Shown: positions 44,423-54,503, counted from the first letter of the stretch. The stretch: 64,000 nucleotides of DNA from Streptomyces actuosus (GCF_016921115.1 NZ_JAFFZS010000002.1:186001-250000), one strand, 5' to 3'. Program-made: numbers and translations. Notes: generated by a model not told the origin, from the letters alone.

Positions 44423-44869
44423 TCAGGCCGCGACGACCTCGACGCTGACCTTGGCGGCCACCTCGGGGTGCAGACGCACGGACGTCTCGTGGGCGCCCAG
44501 GGTCTTGATCGGCGCACCGATCTCGATGCGACGCTTGTCGACCTCGGGACCGCCGGCAGCCTTGATCGCGGACGCGACGTCGGCCGGGGTGACGGAACCG
44601 AAGAGACGGCCGGCGTCGCCGGAGCGGACGGCCAGGCGGACCTTCACGCCCTCGAGCTGGGCCTTGACCTGATTGGCCTGCTCGATGGTCTGGATCTCGT
44701 GGATCTTGCGAGCGCGACGGATCTGCTCGACGTCCTTCTCGCCGCCCTTGGTCCAGCGGATCGCGAAGTTCCGCGGGATCAGGTAGTTGCGAGCGTAACC
44801 GTCCTTGACGTCGACGACGTCGCCCGCGGCACCGAGGCCGGAGACCTCGTGGGTGAGGATGATCTTCAT
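44423..44869 (-). CDS. rplI: Ribosomal protein L9
   Basis: 148 residues, standard length. The N-terminal [32 protein letters not shown] in outline is the L9 signature. Two domains are joined by a long helix. It is the last gene of the rpsF-ssb-rpsR-rplI operon, 18 bp after rpsR, ending at the intrinsic terminator. Confidence 0.98.
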   Translation of the reverse strand: MKIILTHEVSGLGAAGDVVDVKDGYARNYLIPRNFAIRWTKGGEKDVEQIRRARKIHEIQTIEQANQVKAQLEGVKVRLAVRSGDAGRLFGSVTPADVASAIKAAGGPEVDKRRIEIGAPIKTLGAHETSVRLHPEVAAKVSVEVVAA

Positions 44870-44887
44870 GAGTCGGTCACCCTTCCC

Positions 44888-45124
44888 TTAGCGCGCGGTG
44901 GAGGTGTAGGGCAGCAGCGCCATCTCACGGCTGTTCTTCACGGCCGTGGCGACGTCACGCTGGTGCTGCGTGCAGTTGCCGGTCACGCGGCGGGCACGGA
45001 TCTTGCCGCGGTCGGAAATGAACTTCCGCAGCATGTTCGTGTCCTTGTAGTCCACGTACGTGACCTTGTCCTTGCAGAAAGCGCAGACCTTCTTCTTCGG
45101 CTTGCGCACAGGCGGCTTCGCCAT
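44888..45124 (-). CDS. rpsR: Ribosomal protein S18 (zinc-binding form)
   Basis: 78 residues. [53 protein letters not shown] in outline. The CxxC pair plus the later Cys and His suggest the C+ zinc-containing paralogue. Streptomyces has a second, zinc-independent S18 elsewhere under Zur. It partners S6 in the 30S platform. Confidence 0.97.
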   Translation of the reverse strand: MAKPPVRKPKKKVCAFCKDKVTYVDYKDTNMLRKFISDRGKIRARRVTGNCTQHQRDVATAVKNSREMALLPYTSTAR

Positions 45125-45205
45125 GGTGTTTCTCCTGTGTGATCAAGAAGTTTGGGTACGACCCGCCCTCGACCGGATCGGGCCCGGGTCACCGGGCCCT
45201 CAGGC

Positions 45206-45793
45206 CTAGAAGGGGGGCTCGTCCGAGTAGCCGCCACCGCCACCGCTGCCGCCGGAGCCGCCACCCCAGCCGCCGCCCTGCTGGCCGCCGGCGGGAGAGC
45301 CGGTCGCCCAGGGGTCGTCGGCGGGAGCGCCGCCCTGCTGGCCGCCGGCCTGCTGGCCGCCGCCGGAGCCGCCGCCCCAGCCGCCGCCCTGCTGGCCGCC
45401 ACCGCCGTAGCCGCCCTGGCCACCGCGGCCGGTGGTCTTGGTGACCTTGGCCGTGGCGTTGCGCAGGCTGGGCCCGACTTCCTCGACGTCCAGCTCGAAG
45501 ACCGTGCGCTTGACACCCTCACGGTCCTCGTAGGACCGCTGCTTCAGCCGGCCCTGCACGACGACGCGCATGCCTCGCTGAAGCGACTCGGCGACGTTCT
45601 CGGCCGCCTGGCGCCAGACCGAGCAGGTCAGGAACAGGCTCTCGCCGTCCTTCCACTCGTTGGTCTGGCGGTCGAAGGTACGGGGAGTGGACGCGACACG
45701 GAACTTCGCGACCGCCGCACCGGAAGGGGTGAAGCGCAGCTCGGGGTCGTCGACAAGATTGCCGACGACCGTGATGACGGTCTCGCCTGCCAT
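45206..45793 (-). CDS. ssb: Single-stranded DNA-binding protein
   Basis: 195 residues. The OB fold covers residues 1-115 ([34 protein letters not shown] in outline). A Gly/Gln-rich linker with [16 protein letters not shown] repeats and the acidic tail SDEPPF, which binds partner proteins, follow. It coats ssDNA at forks. It lies between rpsF and rpsR. Confidence 0.98.
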   Translation of the reverse strand: MAGETVITVVGNLVDDPELRFTPSGAAVAKFRVASTPRTFDRQTNEWKDGESLFLTCSVWRQAAENVAESLQRGMRVVVQGRLKQRSYEDREGVKRTVFELDVEEVGPSLRNATAKVTKTTGRGGQGGYGGGGQQGGGWGGGSGGGQQAGGQQGGAPADDPWATGSPAGGQQGGGWGGGSGGSGGGGGYSDEPPF

Positions 45794-45870
45794 GGGGGAA
45801 CCTCTCGGCGGGTTTGCTGCTGGCTGCTGGTGGTGCTACTCGAAACCCGAGATCAGCTGAGCGGGAGAGC

Positions 45871-46161
45871 TCAGTGGGTCTCGGGGCGGAGGACCTTGGT
45901 CCGGAGGACCGACTCGTTCAGGTTCATCTGGCGGTCGAGCTCCTTGACGACCGCAGGCTCGGCCTGCAGGTCGATGACCGAGTAGATGCCCTCGGGCTTC
46001 TTCTTGATCTCGTACGCGAGACGACGACGGCCCCAGGTGTCGACCTTCTCCACCTTGCCGCCGCCATCACGGACGACGGAAAGGAAGTTCTCGATCAGCG
46101 GGGAGACAGAACGCTCCTCGAGATCGGGGTCGAGGATGACCATCACCTCGTAGTGACGCAT
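45871..46161 (-). CDS. rpsF: Ribosomal protein S6
   Basis: 96 residues. [23 protein letters not shown] and [26 protein letters not shown] in outline are diagnostic. ATG 46161 follows GGAGGTGG. The longer open frame to 46359 is not conserved. It is the first gene of the rpsF-ssb-rpsR-rplI operon. Autoregulation by S6:S18 at the leader is known in other bacteria but no motif was recognised here. Confidence 0.97.
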   Translation of the reverse strand: MRHYEVMVILDPDLEERSVSPLIENFLSVVRDGGGKVEKVDTWGRRRLAYEIKKKPEGIYSVIDLQAEPAVVKELDRQMNLNESVLRTKVLRPETH

Positions 46162-46457
46162 GTGGAACCCACCTCCTCTGGACTCAACGGCCACGGTCGT
46201 TCCGTGGCAGGAGGGTTGTGATGCGTACGCAACGGTATCGGCCACCACTGACAATCGCGGGTTCCCGCAGACCGTCGCGGGCCCCACCGGGGGTCCCTCT
46301 CGGGATTCCCTCGTGCGGCCTGGGCAGACACCGGTGCAGACGGTACAGCCTACCCGCACACCCGCTTCCGGTTGAAATCAAGGCCCCGCGACCGTCAATC
46401 TGTACACATCGGGTGTGTATGGCGCTACGATGCGCCGTCTTCCGCAGGAGGTGCCCT
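46162..46457. promoter_or_regulatory. Divergent leader/promoter region of rpsF and a small membrane gene
   Basis: 296 bp with a hairpin (GGCCACGG/CCGTGGC type) near 46190-46207 in the rpsF leader. No gene is supported. Confidence 0.4.
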
Positions 46458-46775
46458 ATGGCACAGGCATTGCGACCCAACACCGCCGGAGGCCTTCTCT
46501 CCACGGACGGCAAGCCCCATCCCCTCCAGGATTCCCTGCTCGTGGTCACCCTGGTGCTGGGCCTGACGTCCTTCATCACCGCGCTGACAGCCGACAGCCT
46601 GCACCTGCTCAGCTCCTGGGCCGGTCTGGTCGGGATCCTCACGGGCGCCTACGGCCAGTGGATCTCGGAGACGACACGTGAGCGCTTCGGCCTCGTGGTG
46701 GGACTCGGTGCCTCGGGTGTCGGCTTCTTCCTCGGAATGGCGAACGGAGGCCTGTTCGGCGGGCTCGTCAGCTGA
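46458..46775 (+). CDS. Small membrane protein of unknown function
   Basis: 105 residues with three hydrophobic stretches: SLLVVTLVLGLTSFITAL, LLSSWAGLVGILTGAYGQWI and FGLVVGLGASGVGFFLGMANGG. ATG 46458 follows AGGAGG by 6 nt. No family function is recognised. The position between the rpsF operon and femX is conserved in S. coelicolor as I recall it. Confidence 0.8.
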   Translation: MAQALRPNTAGGLLSTDGKPHPLQDSLLVVTLVLGLTSFITALTADSLHLLSSWAGLVGILTGAYGQWISETTRERFGLVVGLGASGVGFFLGMANGGLFGGLVS

Positions 46776-46818
46776 CACGACGGCCCGTCCGACCAGTCGG
46801 GGCGCTCGCAGGGCGCAG

Positions 46819-46824
46819 TAGGCT
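46819..46824 (+). promoter_or_regulatory. -10 box upstream of femX
   Basis: TAGGCT 62 bp before the femX ATG. The -35 is weak. Confidence 0.35.
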
Positions 46825-46885
46825 TCGGCGCGAGAGCCGGAGCCCCTGTACCCATGGGGACACACCAGCCCGAGGAGCGCCCCGA

Positions 46886-48007
46886 ATGAGCCTGACCCTG
46901 AGGACCATCAGTCGCGAGCAGCATCTGGCCTACATCCAGAGCCTGCCGGCGGCGAGCCACATGCAGGTCCCGGCCTGGGCCGACGTGAAGGCGGAGTGGC
47001 GCTCGGAGAGCCTGGGCTGGTTCGACGAGCGGACCGGCGAGATGGTCGGCGCGGGCCTGGTTCTCTACCGGCAGCTGCCCAAGATCAAGCGCTACCTGGC
47101 CTATCTGCCCGAGGGCCCGGTCATCAACTGGTTCGCGCCGAACCTCCAGGACTGGATCGAGCCGATGCTGGCGCATCTGAAGCAGCAGGGCGCCTTCTCG
47201 GTGAAGATGGGCCCGCCGGTGATCATCCGACGATGGAACGCAGAAACCATCAAGCGGGGCATCCAGGACCAGGACGTGAAGCGGCTGCGCGACCTGGAGG
47301 CCGACTTCATCGAGCCGCGCGCCTTCGAGGTGGCCGACAAACTGCGCCGTATGGGCTGGCAGCAGGGCGAGGACGGCGGGGCCGGCTTCGGCGACGTCCA
47401 GCCTCGCTACGTCTTCCAGGTGCCCCTGGCGAACCGCTCGCTGGAGGAGGTGCACAAGAACTTCAACCAGCTGTGGCGCCGCAACATCAAGAAGGCCGAG
47501 AAGGCGGGCGTCGAGGTCGTCCAGGGCGGTTACCACGACCTGGAGGAGTGGCAGCGGCTGTACGAGATCACCGCCGTGCGCGACCACTTCCGGCCTCGCC
47601 CGCTGTCGTACTTCCAGCGCATGTGGACGGCTCTCAACACCGAGGACCCCAACCGTATGCGGCTGTACTTCGCCCGCCACAACGGCGTGAACCTCGCCGC
47701 GGCGACGATGCTCGTCGTCGGCGGACACGTCTGGTACTCCTACGGCGCCTCCGACAACATCGGCCGCGAGGTCCGTCCCTCGAACGCCATGCAGTGGACC
47801 ATGCTGCGCGACGCGTACGCCCTGGGCGCCACGGTCTACGACCTGCGCGGCATCTCCGACTCGCTGGACGAGACCGACCACCTCTTCGGCCTCATCCAGT
47901 TCAAGGTCGGCACGGGCGGGCAGGCTGCCGAGTACCTCGGCGAATGGGACTTCCCGCTGAACAAGCTGCTCCACAAGGCGCTCGACCTCTACATGTCGCG
48001 CCGCTGA
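46886..48007 (+). CDS. femX: FemX-type peptidoglycan bridge aminoacyltransferase
   Basis: 373 residues of the FemAB/FemX fold, made of two GNAT-like domains with a helical arm. HMQVPAWADVKAEWRSE, LAYLPEGPVINW, NFNQLWRRNIKKAEKAGVEV, GGHVWYSYGASDNIGREVRPSNAMQWTMLRDAYALGATVYDLRGI in outline, and FKVGTGGQAAEYLGEWDFPLN are family blocks. In S. coelicolor FemX adds the single Gly branch to the peptidoglycan precursor. It is followed 63 bp later by a racemase-like gene. Confidence 0.92.
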   Translation: MSLTLRTISREQHLAYIQSLPAASHMQVPAWADVKAEWRSESLGWFDERTGEMVGAGLVLYRQLPKIKRYLAYLPEGPVINWFAPNLQDWIEPMLAHLKQQGAFSVKMGPPVIIRRWNAETIKRGIQDQDVKRLRDLEADFIEPRAFEVADKLRRMGWQQGEDGGAGFGDVQPRYVFQVPLANRSLEEVHKNFNQLWRRNIKKAEKAGVEVVQGGYHDLEEWQRLYEITAVRDHFRPRPLSYFQRMWTALNTEDPNRMRLYFARHNGVNLAAATMLVVGGHVWYSYGASDNIGREVRPSNAMQWTMLRDAYALGATVYDLRGISDSLDETDHLFGLIQFKVGTGGQAAEYLGEWDFPLNKLLHKALDLYMSRR

Positions 48008-48070
48008 ACCGCCACACTTTCTCTCTCACCCCCATAGACCGTTTAGACCAGAAAGGTTCCGGGTCCGGCC

Positions 48071-49102
48071 ATGGCGCTCACGCTCTACGTCGACACCGCG
48101 CGCTGGCGGGCGCACCACAAGCACGTGCAGGAGCAGTTCCCGGGACTCGTCCCGGTCTGCAAGGGCAACGGCTACGGCTTCGGGAACGAGCGGCTCGCGG
48201 AAGAGGCCACACGACTGGGTGCGGACCTGCTCGCCGTCGGCACGACCTACGAGGCCGCGCGGATCAAGGACTACTTCAGTGGTGACCTGCTGGTGCTGAC
48301 GCCGTACCGGCGCAGCGAGGAGGCGGTACCGCTGCCCGACCGCGTCATCCGCTCCGTGTCGTCCGTCGACGGCGTGTACGGCCTGGTGGGCGCGCGGATC
48401 GTCATCGAGGTGATGTCCTCGATGAAGCGGCACGGCATCAGCGAGGAGGACCTGCCCCACCTGCACGCCGCCATAGAGAACGTGCGCCTGGAGGGCTTCG
48501 CCATCCACCTGCCGCTGGACCGCACCGACGGCTCGGACGCCGTAGAGGAGGTCATCGGCTGGATGGACCGGCTGCGTGCGGCCCGGCTGCCCCTGCACAC
48601 GATGTTCGTCAGCCACCTCAAGGCCGAGGAACTGCAGCGCCTGCAGCAACAGTTCCCGCAGACCCGCTTCCGCGCCCGGATCGGTACGCGGCTGTGGCTC
48701 GGGGACCACGAGGCCACGGAGTACCGCGGTGCGGTCCTCGACGTCACCCGTGTCTCCAAGGGCGACCGGTTCGGGTACCGGCAGCAGAAGGCGGCCTCCG
48801 ACGGCTTCCTGGTGGTCGTGGCGGGCGGTACGTCCCACGGAGTGGGACTGGAGGCCCCGAAGGCGATGCACGGCGTCATGCCCCGTGCCAAGGGCGTCGC
48901 CCGGGCCGGTCTGGCGACGGTGAACCGGAACCTCTCACCGTTCGTGTGGTCCGGCAAGCAGCGCTGGTTCGCCGAACCCCCGCACATGCAGGTGTCGATC
49001 CTGTTCGTGCCGTCGGATGCCGAGGAGCCGAGGGTCGGCGACGAACTGGTCGCCCATCTGCGCCATACGACCACGCAGTACGACCGCCTCATGGACCGCT
49101 GA
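48071..49102 (+). CDS. Alanine racemase N-terminal-domain protein (PLP)
   Basis: 343 residues. VPVCKGNGYGFGNERLAEEA carries the PLP-binding Lys33 equivalent in a variant of the alanine racemase VKANAYG motif. GTRLWLGDHEATEYRGAV and KAMHGVMPRAKGVARAGL complete the barrel and edge. It differs from Alr in lacking the usual full C-terminal domain signature, so racemase activity is not certain. It lies directly after femX, which fits a peptidoglycan role. Confidence 0.85.
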   Translation: MALTLYVDTARWRAHHKHVQEQFPGLVPVCKGNGYGFGNERLAEEATRLGADLLAVGTTYEAARIKDYFSGDLLVLTPYRRSEEAVPLPDRVIRSVSSVDGVYGLVGARIVIEVMSSMKRHGISEEDLPHLHAAIENVRLEGFAIHLPLDRTDGSDAVEEVIGWMDRLRAARLPLHTMFVSHLKAEELQRLQQQFPQTRFRARIGTRLWLGDHEATEYRGAVLDVTRVSKGDRFGYRQQKAASDGFLVVVAGGTSHGVGLEAPKAMHGVMPRAKGVARAGLATVNRNLSPFVWSGKQRWFAEPPHMQVSILFVPSDAEEPRVGDELVAHLRHTTTQYDRLMDR

Positions 49103-49121
49103 GCCGGCGGCAGAAGCAGCA

Positions 49122-49151
49122 GGCCGTACCCGGAGTCTTCCGGATACGGCC
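49122..49151. terminator. Hairpin between convergent genes
   Basis: GGCCGTACCCGG pairs with CCGGATACGGCC (one mismatch) across a 6-nt loop. Confidence 0.7.
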
Positions 49152-49191
49152 TCGTGCACGACCGGACGGATCGTAGCCCGTCCGCCTTCGC

Positions 49192-50688
49192 TCAGAGCGG
49201 GCCGTCGGCGGGGTTCTGGTGGCCCCATTCGACCGCGGGCCCGTGGTGGGCGGCGTGGCGCGGCGCATGAGCCGTCTCCCCGAGCACGAATCTGTCCTCC
49301 GCCCCGTCGAGGACGCCGCCCGACGGATCGTCGTCACCGGCCTGGCGCACCACGTCGCGCTCGGGCATGAGGATGTCGCGCACCACGACGGCACACAGGT
49401 AGAGCGTGCCCAGCAGATGGACCGCGATCGCCACGTGGTAGCCGTCGGTCGGCAGGCCCTTGTGGGCGTCCCCACTGGTCGTGTAGGCGAGATACATCCA
49501 GATCCCCAGGAAGTACATGACCTCGCAGGCCTGCCAGATCAGGAAGTCCCGCCATCTGGGCCGGGCCAGCGCGGCGAGCGGGACCAGCCACAGGACGTAC
49601 TGCGGCGAGTAGACCTTGTTGGTGAGGATGAGCGCCGCGACGACCAGGAAGGCGAGCTGCGCGAAGCGGGGCCGGCGCGGCGCGGTGAGGGTGAGGACGG
49701 CGATCCCCACGCAGCACAGCAGCACCAGCACCGGGGCGAGGAGGTTGACGGTGTCCGTGGACAGCGGATGGCTCGACTTCTGGGCCATGATCAGCCAGAA
49801 AGAGCCGAAATCGACGCCCCGGTCATGGCTGAACCGGTAGAACTTCAGCCAGCCGTCGGTGGCGAAGAACGCCACGGGCACATTCACCACGAGCCACGCG
49901 ACGACGGCACCGGCCACCGCCTTGCCGAAGTCCCGCCACTTGCCCGCACGCCAGCACAGCAACAGCAGCGGCCCGAGGAGCAGGAACGGGTAGAACTTGG
50001 CGGCCGTGGCGAGCCCCAGCAGCACACCGAAGGCAACGGAACGGCCTCGGGCCCACATCAGCATCGCGGCGGCCGTCAGGGCGACCGCGAGCAGGTCCCA
50101 GTTGATGGTGGCCGTCAGAACGTAGGCAGGCGCCAGAGCGACCAGCAGACCGTCCCAGGGGCGCCGGGCGTGCGTCCGGGCGACACAGACGGCGACGACG
50201 GCCGCGCAGACCATCAGCATTCCGGCGTTGACCATCCAGTACCACTGCTCCTGGTGCTGGATGCTGCCGCTGCCGGGGGTCAGCCAAGCGGCCACCTCCA
50301 TGAACACACCGGTGAGGACCGGATACTCGAGGTAGTCCATGTCACCGGGCAGCTTGTCGAAGTACGGCACCAGCCCGTCGGCGAAACCGCGCCCCTGGTA
50401 CAGGTGCGGGATGTCGGAGTAGCAGGCGTGCGTGTACTGGGAGCTGGCGCCGAAGAACCAGGCGCCGTTGTAGCAGGGCGCCTTCTGCACCAGTCCGAGG
50501 GCGAACATGCCGATCGCCACAAGCACGACGATCCGCACCGGCGTCCACCAGCTCGCCCCCACCAGGACCCTGCGGCCGAGCGGGCCCCCGATCAGCTCAC
50601 CGCCGGCCGCGGCCACCGGATCATTCTTGGTGGGGGGCACCGGCTCGGGCTCGTGCACGCGCATCGGCGTCGATTCTGCACTGGGCAT
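49192..50688 (-). CDS. GT87-family (alpha-mannosyltransferase-like) membrane glycosyltransferase
   Basis: 498 residues with about ten membrane helices. DIPHLYQGRGFADGLVPYFDKLPGDMDYLEYPVLTGVFME in outline holds the D/EYP loop motif. ATINWDLLAVAL, ATAAKFYPFLLLGPLLLL in outline and NKVYSPQYVLWLVPL match DUF2029/GT87 enzymes that use polyprenyl-phosphate mannose. It acts at the outer face of the membrane on a lipid or glycan. ATG 50688 is preferred over 50709. Confidence 0.85.
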   Translation of the reverse strand: MPSAESTPMRVHEPEPVPPTKNDPVAAAGGELIGGPLGRRVLVGASWWTPVRIVVLVAIGMFALGLVQKAPCYNGAWFFGASSQYTHACYSDIPHLYQGRGFADGLVPYFDKLPGDMDYLEYPVLTGVFMEVAAWLTPGSGSIQHQEQWYWMVNAGMLMVCAAVVAVCVARTHARRPWDGLLVALAPAYVLTATINWDLLAVALTAAAMLMWARGRSVAFGVLLGLATAAKFYPFLLLGPLLLLCWRAGKWRDFGKAVAGAVVAWLVVNVPVAFFATDGWLKFYRFSHDRGVDFGSFWLIMAQKSSHPLSTDTVNLLAPVLVLLCCVGIAVLTLTAPRRPRFAQLAFLVVAALILTNKVYSPQYVLWLVPLAALARPRWRDFLIWQACEVMYFLGIWMYLAYTTSGDAHKGLPTDGYHVAIAVHLLGTLYLCAVVVRDILMPERDVVRQAGDDDPSGGVLDGAEDRFVLGETAHAPRHAAHHGPAVEWGHQNPADGPL

Positions 50689-50760
50689 GGGGAACATCCT
50701 GCCGTACATGGCTGGGAATACGCCGAGGGCCGCCGCACCGGGGGCGGTGCGGCGGCCCTC

Positions 50761-50774
50761 GATTCACGTGAAAC
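50761..50774. other. parS-like site upstream of GT87 gene (one mismatch)
   Basis: GATTCACGTGAAAC has one mismatch at position 2. It lies 22 bp from an exact copy. Confidence 0.7.
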
Positions 50775-50782
50775 GGCTGGAG

Positions 50783-50796
50783 GTTTCACGTGAAAC
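50783..50796. other. parS site between PBP and GT87 genes
   Basis: Exact GTTTCACGTGAAAC. Confidence 0.9.
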
Positions 50797-50819
50797 ACGC
50801 ATGGCGGGCAGCAGGAGAG

Positions 50820-53453
50820 CTATCCGGACGTGCCTCCGAGGAAGCCACCGGGCCCGTTGCCCTTGCCACCCCCGCTGCTACTGACACTCGGACTCGGACT
50901 CGGTGACGAACTCACCCCACCGTCCGTGCCTCCCGTGGTCGTACCCCCTGTGGTGGTGCCTCCCGTGGTGGGATCACACTTCCAGCTCCACCCGTTACAG
51001 GTCTGGCTCGGCGTGGGCGAGGGGCTGGTCAGCGTCTCGCTCGGGGTCGGCGTCGGCGTCGGGCTCTCCACCACCGTCTCCGTGGGCGTGGGAGACGGGC
51101 TCGGGGTGTCGTTGATGATCTTTCCGAGGGGTGTGGCCTCGGGGAAGGGCTCATGGTCGGCGTTCTTCAACGCCTTGGACATGTAGTCCTTCCAGATCTG
51201 TGCCGGGATGTCACCACCGTGGATGGACTCCACGCCACCGGTGCCGTTCATGGAGAGCAGCTTGCCCTCGGCCGGATCGGTGCGGAACAACGTGACGGCC
51301 GTCGACAGCTCCCGGGTGTAGCCGACGAACCACGCCGACTTGTTCTTGTCGGTCGTACCCGTCTTGCCCGCCGTCGGGAAGCCGATGTCGGCGATCTTCT
51401 TCGCCGTACCGTTCTTGACCACGTTCTCCAGGACGTTCGTCACGTTGTCGGCGACGTTCGCCTCCATGGCCTGCGACCCCTTGGGGGCCTCGAACTTCGG
51501 AAGCTCCTGGCCGTCCTTGATGACCTTGACGACCGAGTAGGGCTCGTAGTGCTCGCCGGAGGCCGCGAAGGTGGCGTAGGCGTCAGCCATGCGGATCGCG
51601 CTCGGCGTCGAGGTACCGAGGGAGAAGGAGACGTTGTTGAGGTTCGCCTTGTCGAAGGACTCGGGCAGGATGCCGATCGACTTCGCGACCTCCCGGGTCT
51701 TGCTCAGGCCCACGTCGACGCCGAGCTGGGCGAACGGCGAGTTGATCGACTGCTCCATGGCCTTCTTGAGCGTGATCATGCCCCAGGCCCGCGGACCCTC
51801 GTTCTTCTGCCGGAAGGGCTTGCCGTCGGCGCCCATGATCGGCTCGCCCTGCTGGTTCCTGATCACCAGAAGGTCGTCGCCGTTGTACTTGGCCATGGGC
51901 GACAGCGGCTCGCCCGCCGTCTGGTAGGTGCCGTACTCCATCGCGGCGGCCAGGACGATGGGCTTCCAGGTCGAGCCGACCGGCACACCCTGCGTGTTCG
52001 CGTTGTTCGTGTAGTGACCCTTGTCGTAGCCCTCGCCACCGTAGAGCGCCACGATGGCACCGCTCTTCGGGTCCACCGAGGAGGCACCGAACTGGACGAA
52101 CTTGTCCTTCTCCTCCTTGTCGGGATGGAGGAAGCCCTTCTGGGTCTTCTTGACCGCTGCCTCGAGCTCCTTGACCCGGGTCTTGTCGAAGGTCGTGTAG
52201 ATCCGGTAGCCGCCCTGTTCCAGCTGCTCGGGCGTCAGGCCGGTCTTCTTCGCCACGTAGTCCTTGGCGATGTCGATCAGGTATCCGGTCTGCCCGGTCA
52301 GCGACGAGGTCTTCTGCTTGAGCTTGGGGAACTCCTTGACGTCGGCCCGTTCCGCCGGCGACAACCGGTCCACCTCGACCATGCGGTCCAGGATCCAGTT
52401 CCACCGCTCCTTGGCCCGCGCGGTGTTCGCCTCGGGCGTCGCGTTGGCTCCGACGCCGCCGTCAGGGTTGTAGAGGTTCGGCCCCTTGAGCAGGGACGCG
52501 AGGAACACGCACTGCTCCGTGCTCAGGTCCTTGGCGTCCACGCCGAAGTAGGCCTGTGCGGCGGCCTGGATGCCGTAGGCGTTGCGCCCGTAGTAGGCGG
52601 TGTTCAGGTAGCCCGCGAGGATGTCGTCCTTCGACAGCTGCGAGCCCACCTTGATGGAGATGAACAGCTCCTTGAACTTTCGGGAGAGCGTCTGCTCCTG
52701 GCTCAGGTAGGTGTTCTTCACGAACTGCTGCGTGATGGTCGAGCCGCCCTGCGTCTGGCCGCCGCGCGCCATGTTGGCCAGGGCGCGCGCGATTCCCATC
52801 GGGTCGACGCCCTTGTCGGTGTAGAAGGAGGCGTTCTCGGCCGCGACCACCGCGTTCTTCATCGCCTTGGGGATCTCGGCGTTGGTCACGATCTGGCGGT
52901 TCGTCTGGCCGCCCGTGGCCGCCATCTGTGACCCGTCGGCCCAGTAGAAGACGTTGTTCTGCGCCAGCGCGGTCTGGTTCGGGTTCGGGACGCTGACCAT
53001 GGCGTAGCCGATGCCCGCCACCGCCACCATGCTGCCCATGAAGCCGATGAACATCCCCGCGACCAGCTTCCACGACGGCACCCAGCGACGCCAGCCGTAC
53101 TTCGCCGCACGCGGATAGTCGATGAGCCGGTTCCTGGCGGGCGCGGTCGAGCGTCCGCGGCCCGCCGGAGCGTTGCTCCGGCCCCCGCGCCCCGGCTCGG
53201 CCCCTCGGCGGCGCCCGCCTGTGCTTCTCTGCGCAGCGCGCCGGGTCTCGGCACGGCCGCCGTACGACCGGCCCTCCCCGGTCGACGCGTAGGCGTCGGA
53301 ACCATGTTGATCCGGCCCGTACGAGCCGGACGGAGACCCAGTGGCGCCTCGCGGTGCCGCCCGGCGGCCGGAGGACGGGCCGGGCTGGCCGCGTCGGGCT
53401 CCGGCCCGTCCGCCTCCCTGTGGCTGCGGCGGTTTGCGACGGTGCTCGCTCAT
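50820..53453 (-). CDS. Class A penicillin-binding protein (transglycosylase/transpeptidase)
   Basis: 877 residues. The Arg/Gly/Ser-rich cytoplasmic N-terminus (about 115 residues) and one anchor helix (LVAGMFIGFMGSMVAVAGIGYAM) are followed by a GT51 domain (VVAAENASFYTDKGVD with the catalytic Glu; GGSTITQQFVKNTYL). The transpeptidase domain then has STWK, SIN and KTGT. The C-terminus is a Thr/Pro/Ser-rich tail with TTGGTTTGG repeats, probably wall-associated. ATG 53453 follows GAGGAG. It polymerises and crosslinks peptidoglycan. Confidence 0.94.
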   Translation of the reverse strand: MSEHRRKPPQPQGGGRAGARRGQPGPSSGRRAAPRGATGSPSGSYGPDQHGSDAYASTGEGRSYGGRAETRRAAQRSTGGRRRGAEPGRGGRSNAPAGRGRSTAPARNRLIDYPRAAKYGWRRWVPSWKLVAGMFIGFMGSMVAVAGIGYAMVSVPNPNQTALAQNNVFYWADGSQMAATGGQTNRQIVTNAEIPKAMKNAVVAAENASFYTDKGVDPMGIARALANMARGGQTQGGSTITQQFVKNTYLSQEQTLSRKFKELFISIKVGSQLSKDDILAGYLNTAYYGRNAYGIQAAAQAYFGVDAKDLSTEQCVFLASLLKGPNLYNPDGGVGANATPEANTARAKERWNWILDRMVEVDRLSPAERADVKEFPKLKQKTSSLTGQTGYLIDIAKDYVAKKTGLTPEQLEQGGYRIYTTFDKTRVKELEAAVKKTQKGFLHPDKEEKDKFVQFGASSVDPKSGAIVALYGGEGYDKGHYTNNANTQGVPVGSTWKPIVLAAAMEYGTYQTAGEPLSPMAKYNGDDLLVIRNQQGEPIMGADGKPFRQKNEGPRAWGMITLKKAMEQSINSPFAQLGVDVGLSKTREVAKSIGILPESFDKANLNNVSFSLGTSTPSAIRMADAYATFAASGEHYEPYSVVKVIKDGQELPKFEAPKGSQAMEANVADNVTNVLENVVKNGTAKKIADIGFPTAGKTGTTDKNKSAWFVGYTRELSTAVTLFRTDPAEGKLLSMNGTGGVESIHGGDIPAQIWKDYMSKALKNADHEPFPEATPLGKIINDTPSPSPTPTETVVESPTPTPTPSETLTSPSPTPSQTCNGWSWKCDPTTGGTTTGGTTTGGTDGGVSSSPSPSPSVSSSGGGKGNGPGGFLGGTSG

Positions 53454-53723
53454 CGAACGATTACTCCTCGGGCAGGCGCACCCTTGCGCGCCTGGAAACG
53501 GCGGCTGGTTTCCGGTCCCCCCGAAGTACGGATGCGGCTGGACCCGCATTCACCCGTACTGCACCGAGAACGATGACGTCCTCGGATGTCACTCGGTTCC
53601 CGGTGGTGTGCATGGCGCACAGACTACGCACCGCCAAAACCCGTCGAGTCCCGAAGTTCACCCCAAATCAGGCAACTTGCCACCGGCGAAACGGCGATGT
53701 GATCCCGTTCACCGCCGTTCCCC
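53454..53723. other. Gene-free part of the PBP/PadR divergent region
   Basis: No gene is supported. It presumably holds the PBP promoter on the minus strand, but no clear -10/-35 pair stands out. Confidence 0.35.
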
Positions 53724-53779
53724 TTGTCGTGCCCGGAAGGCCGTTCTATCGTGCTGATGTATCGAGTCGATACATCAGC
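53724..53779 (+). promoter_or_regulatory. padR-ino1 promoter and PadR operator
   Basis: TTGTCG (53724-53729) and TATCGT (53747-53752) with a 17-bp spacer are followed directly by a 27-bp palindrome at 53753-53779 with 13-bp arms (GCTGATGTATCGA and its complement) around a single G. Its core ATGTATCGA fits PadR-type sites. Binding would block initiation, giving autorepression. Confidence 0.8.
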
Positions 53780-53816
53780 GCGAGATAAGCCGTAGCAGGG
53801 CCGAGAGGAGGCGATC

Positions 53817-54503
53817 ATGAGCCGGCGTTCCGGGATCCTCGAGTTCGCCGTACTCGGGCTGCTCCGTGAATCTCCGATGCACGGCTATGAGCTGCGCAAA
53901 CGACTCAACACCTCACTGGGCGTGTTCCGGGCGTTCAGCTACGGGACGCTGTATCCCTGCCTCAAGACGCTGGTCGCCAACGGCTGGTTGATCGAGGAAC
54001 AGGGCACCACGGCCGAGCCCGGCACCGCGCTCGCGGGGCGCCGGGCAAAGATCGTGTACCGATTGACGGCAGAAGGTAAGGAACACTTCGAGGAGCTCCT
54101 GTCCCAGACGGGACCCGACGCCTACGAGGACGAGCACTTCGCCGCTCGCTTCGCCTTCTTCGGACAGACCTCGCGCGACGTCCGCATGCGTGTGCTGGAG
54201 GGCCGCCGCAGCCGGCTGGAGGAGCGGCTGGAGAAGATGAGCGCCTCGCTGGCACGCACGCGGGAGCGTCTCGACGACTACACACTTGAGCTGCAGCGCC
54301 ACGGGATGGAGTCCGTGGAGCGCGAAGTGCGCTGGCTGAACGAGCTCATCGAGAGCGAGCGGGCGGGGCGGGATCTGAAAGGATCCGCCACCGGGGGGAC
54401 CGGGGGGACCGCTCAGCAGGACACCACATCTGGAGCGACGGGCGGCCTGCCCCGGTCCGGGGGCGACCCCCGGCCGGATACGCCCGACGACACCGCCACG
54501 TGA
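53817..54503 (+). CDS. PadR-family transcriptional regulator
   Basis: 228 residues. The N-terminal winged helix begins [29 protein letters not shown] in outline, followed by [18 protein letters not shown]. The C-terminal coiled-coil dimerisation half is Glu/Arg-rich ([23 protein letters not shown]). The last 40 residues are disordered. It lies 44 bp before ino1 and under its own palindromic operator, so it probably controls inositol synthesis here. Confidence 0.92.
   Translation: MSRRSGILEFAVLGLLRESPMHGYELRKRLNTSLGVFRAFSYGTLYPCLKTLVANGWLIEEQGTTAEPGTALAGRRAKIVYRLTAEGKEHFEELLSQTGPDAYEDEHFAARFAFFGQTSRDVRMRVLEGRRSRLEERLEKMSASLARTRERLDDYTLELQRHGMESVEREVRWLNELIESERAGRDLKGSATGGTGGTAQQDTTSGATGGLPRSGGDPRPDTPDDTAT

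Noticed and set aside
45206..45450. Gly/Gln repeats in ssb as a possible repeat element.
   Set aside because: They are the normal disordered linker of actinobacterial SSB.
53341..53788. Overlapping plus-strand open frames upstream of padR.
   Set aside because: No conserved motif, low-complexity content, and overlap with the PBP N-terminus and the padR promoter.
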